This document shows positions 1 to 6,685 of a DNA stretch of 32,721 nt, piece after piece. A program made the translations under genes and the position numbers. Position 1 is the first letter of the stretch. The number at the start of each line of letters is the position of its first letter. Under the pieces are notes generated by a model. It did not search any database. It worked only from the letters and a program-made list of their open reading frames with translations, and was not told where the DNA came from. The DNA lies in assembly GCA_018813905.1 (NCBI GenBank), contig JAHJAO010000118.1:1-32721 (forward strand), in the 5' to 3' direction. The DNA comes from Candidatus Omnitrophota bacterium (GTDB lineage Bacteria; Omnitrophota; Gorgyraeia; B26-G9).

Positions 1-210
1 ATGTTGCCTTATACGGGCGATATAACTTTTGTTCGTAAACAGGTGGCACAGATGTTAAAGCGAGCCGCAGCGGCGCTTGATATTATCAAACCTGGCGCTC
101 GGCTAAAGGTGGTGTACGGCTATCGTCATCCAGACATTCAGGAAAACCCCTTGGATAGCAGTTCACCTTTGCTTGCCGCGCCGTGGCAAACACAAACAGG
201 TGCAGGGTAA
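1..210 (+). pseudogene. Truncated M15-type (VanX-like) D-Ala-D-Ala dipeptidase fragment
   Basis: The reading frame is open from the first base, so the true start may lie outside the window. The segment around residues 33-48 (LKVVYGYRHPDIQ) resembles the part of VanX-like D-alanyl-D-alanine dipeptidases that normally reads DGYRP or similar and precedes the zinc-binding HxxxxxxD motif. After residue 48 the similarity stops and the frame ends in a low-complexity tail (NPLDSSSPLLAAPWQ) with a TAA only 5 bp before the convergent radical SAM gene. The zinc-ligand half of the enzyme is absent, and I find no continuation in the other frames. The family assignment rests on one short motif. It is most likely a 3'-truncated, inactive gene. 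Confidence 0.4.
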
Positions 211-215
211 GATAA

Positions 216-1244
216 TTAATTAGCCTGAAAACGGCCGAAGATTAACGCGCCGCAATGGCCGCAACGCCCCTCTTTTAAACGAATTTCTATTTCGTCGTAG
301 TCTTTTCTGCGAATTACGACTTTCTTACAGGTCTGGCAATAAGTATGGATCGCATTATGTCCGGGGACATTGCTGATATAGACATAATGAATGCCTTCCT
401 CCATCGCCGTTTTACGCGTTCCTTCCAATAAACTTATCGGGGTCGGCGCCACTTCTTTCAAATGCCCGTAGGGGAAAAAGCGCGTCAGGTGCCAGGGAGT
501 GTCTTTGCCGAGTTCTGCGAATATCCAGGAAGCGATTTCTTTAACTTCTTTATCGTTTGAATTATAACCGGGAATCAAATTTGTAACTATTTCCACATGC
601 ATCGCGTATTTACGCTTGGCCGCGCTGCCGTTGGCAAAAATGATATTTACGTCGTCGATATCCGAAATTCGGGCATAACTTTCCATAAAAGCGCCTTTTA
701 CATCGAGGCAAAAACCGTCCGTATACCTGCTCAGCATCTCCAAAGGTTCCGGCAACATATATCCATTGGTTACGTAGCATGTGGACAGGCCTTCTTCTTT
801 GGCCAATTTGAAAACATCAATTACAAATTCAAACCACACTGTCGGTTCATTATAAGTAAAGGCGATCCCTTTGCACTTATTTTTCTTTGCTTTTCTGACA
901 ACCATTTCCGGGGTCATATAAGTTGTGCTCGAAAGACTTTTATTTACATCGCAATGGGAAAAGTCCCAGGACAGGCACCCTTGACACCGGAAATTACATC
1001 CTAACCCGCCTAAAGACAACCATAATGTGCCGGGAAAAAAATTAAACATCGGTTTTTTTTCTATAGGGGCCACACTGATCGCCGCAATATTGCCGTAAGT
1101 TAACGTGTAAAGCGTTCCGTACTGATTTAAACGTGTCCCGCACCATCCGGCATGACCATTATCGATTATGCATTTGCGGCGACAAAGGCCACAGCTGATG
1201 CTTTCACCCATTCCTTTTTTCCAGAATAAAGCTTCCTTTTTCAT
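216..1244 (-). CDS. amrS: AmmeMemoRadiSam system radical SAM enzyme
   Basis: This is a 342-residue radical SAM protein. The cluster motif C83-N-F-R-C87-Q-G-C90 is the CX3CX2C that holds the 4Fe-4S cluster for SAM cleavage. The N-terminus has a cysteine set (C18, C21, C25, C35) in the CGLC...GWCGTR pattern typical of this family. The C-terminus carries a second pair of CxxC motifs (CQTC and CGHC) that probably binds metal. Family members usually accompany Memo and AMMECR1 proteins, and their substrate is unresolved. Neither partner is in this window. The gene is the last of the rfbB operon and starts 2 bp after the ligase stop, with a good Shine-Dalgarno (GGAGGAG) inside the ligase end. PflA-like activase is the older name for such proteins. 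Confidence 0.88.
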   Translation of the reverse strand: MKKEALFWKKGMGESISCGLCRRKCIIDNGHAGWCGTRLNQYGTLYTLTYGNIAAISVAPIEKKPMFNFFPGTLWLSLGGLGCNFRCQGCLSWDFSHCDVNKSLSSTTYMTPEMVVRKAKKNKCKGIAFTYNEPTVWFEFVIDVFKLAKEEGLSTCYVTNGYMLPEPLEMLSRYTDGFCLDVKGAFMESYARISDIDDVNIIFANGSAAKRKYAMHVEIVTNLIPGYNSNDKEVKEIASWIFAELGKDTPWHLTRFFPYGHLKEVAPTPISLLEGTRKTAMEEGIHYVYISNVPGHNAIHTYCQTCKKVVIRRKDYDEIEIRLKEGRCGHCGALIFGRFQAN

Positions 1245-1246
1245 CC

Positions 1247-2983
1247 TTATTTTCTCCTCCCCTGGATTTTAAATATATCGATAATTTCTTTTACGGTCGT
1301 CGCATCCCGTACGCTTTTTTCCGTCCGGATAAGCTTTACGATGCGGGGAAAGCGCAAGGCAAAACCGGCCATATTTTTATTGGTTTTACCGCAAGTATGT
1401 ATTGGGCTGCGGGTAATTTCATCGGCCTGCACTTCCGTCACGTAATGCGGCTTGACCCAAACATCCGGCCGAATTAATGAATCCACATCTTTGGGTTTTG
1501 TCGCCGTCTTACATTTGTCCAGTATCCTTTTAAGTTTGGATAAATCATCCTCGCTTAAACCGGAACCTGCTTTTGCTATGGTTTTAAAGCCGCCGCTTTT
1601 CTCATCCAACACGCAAAGCAACAGTGAGCCAATGCCGAAACTTGCGCGCTGTCCTTTACCAAAAAAATATCCGACGATCACGCCATCTATAGTATCGCTT
1701 ACCTTATCTTCATATGAACGTTTTAACTTTATCCAGTTAAAGTTTCTCCCGCCCGCCCGATATCCGGCATCCAATCTCTTAACCACAATCCCTTCGCTGC
1801 CGGCACGCACGGCTTTATCAAAAATTTCCGCAAGTTCTTTTTCCGTCTTTACGATTTTAAAAGGGGATAATTCCAACACCTCGCCAGGTTTCACTACCTT
1901 ATCCATAATCTCCCGCCTTGCCCGATACGGCTGGCCCGTTACATCGCCCCATTCATCGACATATAAAATATCGAAGACAAAAAGCTTTAGCGGGAAACGT
2001 TTTTGCATCTCCACGATATCGTATTTTCTTTTCCTCTGAACCGTTATTTGAAAAGGTAAAATTTCGCCGTTGTCAGGATTGTACGCTAACGCTTCTCCTT
2101 CAAACATCGCTCTTTTACTGCTTATCTGCTTGACCGTTCCTTCCTGAATTTCGGGAAACATATGCGTAGTATTTTCCAGGTTACGGGAAAAAATTGTTAC
2201 CTTATCGCCATCTTTATGTATCTGGCAACGAAAGCCGTCATATTTGGTCTCTACGGCGCATTCGCCGATCTTTTCGATGATTTCTTTAGGGCTGGAAAGC
2301 CTCGCCGCCAAAGCAACCCGGACTGGGCAACCGACAATAACCTTAAAATTCTCGATATATCTAAAATCCTGTGTAAAGAGAATTTTAGCCACCAAGCCTA
2401 AATCGGAACAACGGTTATAAGCCACTTCTAATTTACCCCGCAAACTTTTATTTTTGGCGCAGGCTAAGGATAAACTATCCAAAACAGTCGCATCTCCTAT
2501 TCCTAAACGCAGCTTGCCCAATATGATTCTGACGATATATTTGGCCTCAAGGGGGCTGGTTTGCCGAATAAGCCCGGCAAGTATTCCGACTTTTTTTGCA
2601 ACCGCTCCCGAACCGGTCGCTTGCGCAATAGTGTTTAATTGTTCATAAACATCCTTTACCGTTTTTGTTGCCGGATGCAAGCAGCATAAATCATAGGCCG
2701 TCTCGCCGTAATCCCCTTTTTTCCGAAAGTGAGCCGTTATCTTATCCGTTGGCATCCCGGTTGCTTCCACAATAGCTCTATGCATCAATTTCTCGCTCAT
2801 ACCGAACTCGACATTTTTAAATACCGGCAAAAGCTGCCCCTGGCATAAATAGATAATTTTGTCTACCTCTTTTTCATAGTCATCGATGGACTTAAAAAGT
2901 TCCGAGAGTATATCGGTCATCTCGAGCCTTTTTGTCGTCGCTTCTAATCTTTCAAAATATTTCGCTAATTTTTCAAACTTCAC
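1247..2983 (-). CDS. lig: ATP-dependent DNA ligase (archaeal type)
   Basis: This is a 578-residue ATP-dependent DNA ligase. Motif I, ETKYDGFRCQIH, places the AMP-accepting lysine at K247. The downstream nucleotidyltransferase motifs are clear: FEGEALAYN (III), EGIVVKRLDAGY (IV) and NWIKLKRSY (V). The first ~215 residues match the N-terminal DNA-binding domain of archaeal/eukaryotic ligase I, and residues after ~425 form the OB-fold. Length and domain order are like archaeal Lig and unlike the small bacterial LigD-type ligases. The start is GTG and overlaps the Nudix stop codon by 4 bp (GTGA), so the two are translationally coupled. Bacteria normally replicate with NAD-dependent LigA, which is not in this window. 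A repair role or replacement of LigA are both possible. Confidence 0.93.
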   Translation of the reverse strand: MKFEKLAKYFERLEATTKRLEMTDILSELFKSIDDYEKEVDKIIYLCQGQLLPVFKNVEFGMSEKLMHRAIVEATGMPTDKITAHFRKKGDYGETAYDLCCLHPATKTVKDVYEQLNTIAQATGSGAVAKKVGILAGLIRQTSPLEAKYIVRIILGKLRLGIGDATVLDSLSLACAKNKSLRGKLEVAYNRCSDLGLVAKILFTQDFRYIENFKVIVGCPVRVALAARLSSPKEIIEKIGECAVETKYDGFRCQIHKDGDKVTIFSRNLENTTHMFPEIQEGTVKQISSKRAMFEGEALAYNPDNGEILPFQITVQRKRKYDIVEMQKRFPLKLFVFDILYVDEWGDVTGQPYRARREIMDKVVKPGEVLELSPFKIVKTEKELAEIFDKAVRAGSEGIVVKRLDAGYRAGGRNFNWIKLKRSYEDKVSDTIDGVIVGYFFGKGQRASFGIGSLLLCVLDEKSGGFKTIAKAGSGLSEDDLSKLKRILDKCKTATKPKDVDSLIRPDVWVKPHYVTEVQADEITRSPIHTCGKTNKNMAGFALRFPRIVKLIRTEKSVRDATTVKEIIDIFKIQGRRK

Positions 2984-3420
2984 TCTTTATTTATCCCTTT
3001 TTCTAAGATTTTCTTCGCCAAAAGCAAGATCTTGCGTTCGGTCTCATACGTGGCCCGGCCGATGGCCGTATCAATATCAAACCACTCGACCGTATCTACC
3101 TCACGGTCATGCGTACCGATATCGCCATTTTTATAGGTAAGTAAAAAAAAATGTACCGTCTTGTCCAAGCGCAATTTTCTTTTTGCGTCAGAATACCAAT
3201 AATGAACTTCATCTAGATACCGGGCTATTTTCGCAACAACCCCGGTTTCCTCTTTTATCTCCCGGACAGCCGCATCTTCAAACGTCTCCCCCTTTTCTAC
3301 TTTTCCCTTAGGCAAACACCATACACTAAAATTTTTCCGGCAAATTAACACAACCGACTTTGTGCCGGGCCGGTTTACCACCCCACCCGAAGAAACCTCT
3401 TTTTCTGTTTTATACCTCAT
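2980..3420 (-). CDS. Nudix hydrolase (MutT/Ap4A-hydrolase-like)
   Basis: This 146-residue protein has a perfect Nudix box GX5EX7REUXEEXGU at residues 39-61 (G39, E45, R53-E54, E57-E58, G60), which binds the catalytic Mg2+. The overall shape, with SSGGVV near the start and an HFFLLTY strand after the box, resembles small bacterial Nudix enzymes that hydrolyse oxidised dNTPs or diadenosine polyphosphates. The substrate cannot be read from sequence. It sits 3 bp after the UDP-glucuronate decarboxylase gene and overlaps the DNA ligase start by 4 bp, which suggests coordinated production with the ligase. An Ap4A-type substrate would fit that pairing, but this is inference. Confidence 0.9.
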   Translation of the reverse strand: MRYKTEKEVSSGGVVNRPGTKSVVLICRKNFSVWCLPKGKVEKGETFEDAAVREIKEETGVVAKIARYLDEVHYWYSDAKRKLRLDKTVHFFLLTYKNGDIGTHDREVDTVEWFDIDTAIGRATYETERKILLLAKKILEKGINKE

Positions 3421-3423
3421 AAC

Positions 3424-4353
3424 TCACCTTGCGGCTTTAAAGTAAGCAATGGTGTTTTTTAACCCCTGCTCTAACTCCACCTTTGGCTGCCAACGCAAAA
3501 GTTTACGCGCGCGGCTGATATCCGGCCGCCTTTTTTTTGGGTCATCCACGGGCAGCAGCTCAAACACCACCTTACTCTTGGATTGAGTCAGGGCAATGAT
3601 CTTTTTTGCCAGATCAATCAACGTTATTTCCTTAGCATTGCCCAGATTTACAGGAATATTTATTTTGGAATTCATGAGACGCAATATCCCCTTGACTAAA
3701 TCATCAATATAGCAGAAAGAACGCGTCTGTTTGCCCCCGCCGTATATCGTCAGCGGCTTATCCGCAAGAGCCTGGGAAATAAAGTTCGGTATCGCCCGAC
3801 CATCATTTTTCCGCATCGCCGGGCCGTAAGTATTAAATATCCGGACAATCTTTGTGTCTATTTTATGTACGCGGTGATAAGCAAGGGTTATGGCTTCAGC
3901 AAAACGTTTTGCTTCATCATATACGCCCCGCGGGCCGATGGGATTAACATTGCCCCAATATTCTTCTTTTTGCGGATGTTCCAGCGGGTCGCCGTATATT
4001 TCACTGGTGGAAGCAATCAAGAACTTTGCCTTCTTTTTTCTTGCCAGCCCCAAACAGTTGTGTGTACCCAGACTCCCTACCTTTAAGGTCTGAATGGGAA
4101 AATTGAGATAATCCACCGGACTTGCCGGAGAAGCAAAATGCAATATAAAGTCTATCCGGCCTTTTACATTGATATGTTTGGATACGTCGTGTTTTATAAA
4201 TGTAAAATCTTTGTGCTTTAAAAGGCCGCCGATATTGTTTTTGCTGCCGGTAATCAAATTATCCAGGCAAACAACTTTATGCCCTTCCAGAATTAGCCGC
4301 CGGCATAGATGCGAACCGATAAAACCTGCGCCGCCTGTAATCAGTATCCTCAT
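3424..4353 (-). CDS. uxs: UDP-glucuronate decarboxylase (UDP-xylose synthase), extended SDR family
   Basis: This is a 309-residue extended short-chain dehydrogenase/reductase. The NAD-binding GGAGFIGSH lies at residues 7-15. The segment [11 protein letters not shown] (72-82) and the run [14 protein letters not shown] (115-128), followed by [18 protein letters not shown], are hallmarks of UDP-xylose synthases. The catalytic pair is Y145/K149 (YxxxK). The enzyme oxidises and decarboxylates UDP-glucuronate to UDP-xylose in the cytoplasm. The start ATG overlaps the rfbD stop by 4 bp. Beside rfbB and rfbD it indicates a pentose in the surface glycan. Other UDP-sugar epimerases share the fold but lack the SPASP and GNVNPIGPR signatures. 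Confidence 0.9.
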   Translation of the reverse strand: MRILITGGAGFIGSHLCRRLILEGHKVVCLDNLITGSKNNIGGLLKHKDFTFIKHDVSKHINVKGRIDFILHFASPASPVDYLNFPIQTLKVGSLGTHNCLGLARKKKAKFLIASTSEIYGDPLEHPQKEEYWGNVNPIGPRGVYDEAKRFAEAITLAYHRVHKIDTKIVRIFNTYGPAMRKNDGRAIPNFISQALADKPLTIYGGGKQTRSFCYIDDLVKGILRLMNSKINIPVNLGNAKEITLIDLAKKIIALTQSKSKVVFELLPVDDPKKRRPDISRARKLLRWQPKVELEQGLKNTIAYFKAAR

Positions 4354-5276
4354 CTTAAACTTCCCTTCTCTTTAACAATATACTGCTTTAACGCCTCCTG
4401 CCAACTGCACAACGAATGGCCGATGATTTCGTTATAGCGGGAATTGTCCAAAATGGAAATTGCCGGCCTTTGGGCGGGACGGGCAAATTCTGCGCTGCTT
4501 AGCGGTAAAATTTGCGCTTTGGTTTTGCTTAAATCAATTATTTCTCGAGCAAACTCGAACCAACTGCAGGTTCCGCTATTTGTAATATGATATATCCCGT
4601 ACGCATTGCGTTTGTTTTTTTGAAAAATATGCCCGATTAATTTTTCGATAGCTTGCGCTAAACTCTCCGTGTGGGTAGGCGAACCGATTTGGTCGTTTAC
4701 CACTTTAAGCTGTTCTCCTTTCCCGGCTTTATCGATGATGGTATCAACGAAATTTTTTCCGCCCGCGCCGAACAACCAGCTCGTTCTTACGATTAGATAT
4801 TCCGCTATTGTCCGGGCAACCGCTTTTTCCCCTTCTAATTTTGAACGGCCGTAAACATTAAGCGGATTCGGAGGATCATCTTCCCGGTAAGCGCCCCCCT
4901 TGCTGCCGTCAAACACATAATCCGTGCTGGTATAGATAAGCTTGGCTTTTATTTGTTTGCACAGGCATGCGATATTCTGCGTACCCTGGCCATTAATACG
5001 GTAAGCAAGTTCTGTTTTGTTTTCACAGCCGTCCACGTCAGTATAGGCAGCGGCATGAATAACAATTTCCGGCCTATATTTGTGAAAGATTCCGTTCAAC
5101 GCATCAAGATTACAGATATCCGCCGGGCAGAAAACAATTGAAGAATTATTCTCCTTGACTGGATTTAAATCAAGCGCTATTACGCAGAATCTATCGTTAA
5201 AACGGCTGATCAATGCTTTACCGAGCATGCCCGCGGCACCAGTAATTAAAATCTTTTTTTCAATTCTTTCCACCAT
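4350..5276 (-). CDS. rfbD: dTDP-4-dehydrorhamnose reductase
   Basis: This 308-residue enzyme performs the last step of dTDP-L-rhamnose synthesis, the NAD(P)H-dependent reduction of dTDP-4-dehydrorhamnose. The nucleotide-binding motif is TGAAGMLG (residues 12-19). [12 protein letters not shown] (74-85), TSTDYVFDG (116-124) and the catalytic Y142-GRS-K146 are all typical of RfbD/RmlD. The gene overlaps the end of rfbB by 31 bp and the start of the decarboxylase gene by 4 bp, so expression is tightly coupled. The first codons (MVERIE) lie inside rfbB, and the GTG at codon 2 is an alternative start. The epimerase RfbC and thymidylyltransferase RfbA needed for the full pathway are not in the window. 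Confidence 0.92.
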   Translation of the reverse strand: MVERIEKKILITGAAGMLGKALISRFNDRFCVIALDLNPVKENNSSIVFCPADICNLDALNGIFHKYRPEIVIHAAAYTDVDGCENKTELAYRINGQGTQNIACLCKQIKAKLIYTSTDYVFDGSKGGAYREDDPPNPLNVYGRSKLEGEKAVARTIAEYLIVRTSWLFGAGGKNFVDTIIDKAGKGEQLKVVNDQIGSPTHTESLAQAIEKLIGHIFQKNKRNAYGIYHITNSGTCSWFEFAREIIDLSKTKAQILPLSSAEFARPAQRPAISILDNSRYNEIIGHSLCSWQEALKQYIVKEKGSLR

Positions 5277-6208
5277 TTTTGATTATTTCTGTACCAATCA
5301 ACAGTTTCTTGCAGCGATTTAAAAAAAGAATTTTTAGGTTTAAATCCAAGCTGGCGTATTTTTCTTATATCCAGGCTATAACGCAAATCGTGTCCGGGTC
5401 GATCTTTTACAGGCTTAATCCAGGATTTGTCTTTCCCTAAAATTTTCAAAAGCAACATCGTTAAATCAATATTGCGTATTTCACAACCCGTCGCGATATT
5501 GTAAATCTCACCTATCTTCCCTCTTTGCAAAACCAGGTCAATTGCCGCGCAGTTATCTAGAACAAAAATCCAGTCCCGGATATTTTTTCCGTCTCCGTAT
5601 AAAGGAACGGGTTTTCCTTCTAAAATATTGGTTACAAATACTGGTATTACTTTTTCCGGAAATTGCCACGGCCCAAAATTATTGCTGGAACGCGTAATAA
5701 TAACCGGCAGCTTATGCGTTTTGGAATACGAGCGCACAATTAAATCCGCAGCCGCTTTGCTTGCCGAATAAGGGCTGTTCGGTAAAACCGGCGAATGTTC
5801 GGAAAACCTGCCTTTGTTTATCGAGCCATATACCTCATCGGTACTTATCTGTATAAATCTCTTTACCTTAAAACCCCTCGCAATTTCCAAAAGATTATAT
5901 ACGCCAAAAATATTTGTTCTCAAAAAGGCGCTCGCGTTTTGTATCGAACGGTCCACATGAGTTTCTGCGGCAAAATTCAATACCGCCGCACAGCCCCGCA
6001 TAGCTGTTTTAACCGTATTCGGGCTACAGATATCGCCTTTTATGTAAGCATAGCGCTTGAGCCGACTGATGTCGCTAAGATTGGCCGGGCAGGCTGCATA
6101 AGTTTGCTTGTCTAAATTAACGATTTTCAAGCTGGGGTATTTCCGCAGCATAAAACGGATAAAATTACTCCCGATAAATCCCAAGCCGCCAGTAACAAGA
6201 ATTTTCAT
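5246..6208 (-). CDS. rfbB: dTDP-glucose 4,6-dehydratase
   Basis: This 320-residue extended SDR enzyme converts dTDP-glucose to dTDP-4-keto-6-deoxyglucose. The Rossmann motif is GGLGFIGSN (7-15). The catalytic T123-D124-E125 of STDEVYG and Y147/K151 of YSASK are intact, as is the AETHVDRS signature (81-88). I chose the ATG at 6206-6208 because the family begins with MKILVTGG. The open frame continues upstream for 29 codons to 6295 (reading MCNIWAGY...), which matches nothing in the family. The Shine-Dalgarno is weak. It is the first gene of a six-gene operon, with tandem promoters about 190-240 bp upstream. Confidence 0.93.
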   Translation of the reverse strand: MKILVTGGLGFIGSNFIRFMLRKYPSLKIVNLDKQTYAACPANLSDISRLKRYAYIKGDICSPNTVKTAMRGCAAVLNFAAETHVDRSIQNASAFLRTNIFGVYNLLEIARGFKVKRFIQISTDEVYGSINKGRFSEHSPVLPNSPYSASKAAADLIVRSYSKTHKLPVIITRSSNNFGPWQFPEKVIPVFVTNILEGKPVPLYGDGKNIRDWIFVLDNCAAIDLVLQRGKIGEIYNIATGCEIRNIDLTMLLLKILGKDKSWIKPVKDRPGHDLRYSLDIRKIRQLGFKPKNSFFKSLQETVDWYRNNQKWWKELKKRF

Positions 6209-6340
6209 TTTATCTAAGTTTTGTTTTTTTAACCGGTCATAAAAACCCGCGGGCAGGCCCCGATTCACACAGTATCCAGCCCAAATATTACACATCGTGC
6301 TTGCCGTTCAGTGATATCCTGCCGCAGTGATTTTTTACAT

Positions 6341-6375
6341 TCATCCCCCCGCGTTGGCGGGATGCGAGACGGGAT
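6341..6375. repeat. GC-rich REP-like hairpin in rfbB leader
   Basis: In an otherwise AT-rich gap, the segment CCCGCGTTGGCGGG (6348-6361) can fold as a 5 bp stem (CCCGC/GCGGG) with a GTTG loop. It is extended by CATCC on one side and GATG on the other with a small C bulge, and flanked by GCGAGACGGGAT. Base composition differs sharply from the surroundings, which suggests a dispersed palindromic unit. Only one clear copy is present in the window, so repeat status is inferred. Confidence 0.35.
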
Positions 6376-6390
6376 AAAAATAGCTATTTG

Positions 6391-6419
6391 ATTATACCCT
6401 GTTTATTCCTAACAGTAAA
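6391..6419 (-). promoter_or_regulatory. Sigma70-like promoter P2 for rfbB operon
   Basis: On the minus strand TTTACT (6414-6419) and TATAAT (6391-6396) are separated by exactly 17 bp. Transcription would start near 6384 and give a leader of about 175 nt that carries the GC-rich hairpin. Confidence 0.55.
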
Positions 6420-6422
6420 GCA

Positions 6423-6451
6423 ATTCTAACATATAAAATTTGAGGTGTCAA
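6423..6451 (-). promoter_or_regulatory. Sigma70-like promoter P1 for rfbB operon
   Basis: On the minus strand a consensus TTGACA (6446-6451) and TAGAAT (6423-6428) are separated by 17 bp. It is in tandem with P2, whose -35 box begins four bases downstream of this -10 box, so the two sites should exclude each other. Confidence 0.65.
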
Positions 6452-6575
6452 TTGCTTGTAAAATTCATAAGTTTTTAACGGGCATTATTACCTAACCCAA
6501 TTTGCGCAAGGAAGTTAGAGCTAAAATCGTTATTGTTAAAGAGTTTCTTTTTTTCTAAAAATTTAGGGATTTTAC

Positions 6576-6604
6576 TTGCGAAAAAATTTTTTTTATTTTA
6601 TACT
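6576..6604 (+). promoter_or_regulatory. Sigma70-like promoter for GH94 phosphorylase gene
   Basis: TTGCGA (6576-6581) and TATACT (6599-6604) are separated by 17 bp of almost pure A/T. The predicted start is near 6611, giving a leader of about 75 nt before the ATG at 6686. An AGGAAA ribosome-binding site lies about a dozen bases before that ATG. Confidence 0.6.
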
Positions 6605-6685
6605 ATAGTCCTAAAACATCAAAAAAAATTAACGGCACCCGAGCTATTTCCATTTTATAAGATAAAAACAGGAAAAATTTAAGTA

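Larger units (their letters stand above)
6209..6685. other. Divergent regulatory region between rfbB operon and GH94 gene
   Basis: This 477 bp AT-rich gap has no credible gene. It holds two tandem promoters reading left toward rfbB, one promoter reading right toward the phosphorylase gene, a GC-rich hairpin in the rfbB leader (6341-6375), and a possible operator near 6492-6518. That operator candidate has CTAAC and GTTAG arms around the 8 bp palindrome TTGCGCAA, with arms off symmetry by one base. The minus-strand frame 6209-6295 is open in phase with rfbB but looks non-family. It contains the GC palindrome CCCGCGGG followed by five T residues. Confidence 0.7.

Noticed and set aside
6209-6295. 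N-terminal extension of rfbB (MCNIWAGY...)
   Set aside because: The family starts at MKILVTGG; the extension matches nothing and holds a GC palindrome with a T-run.
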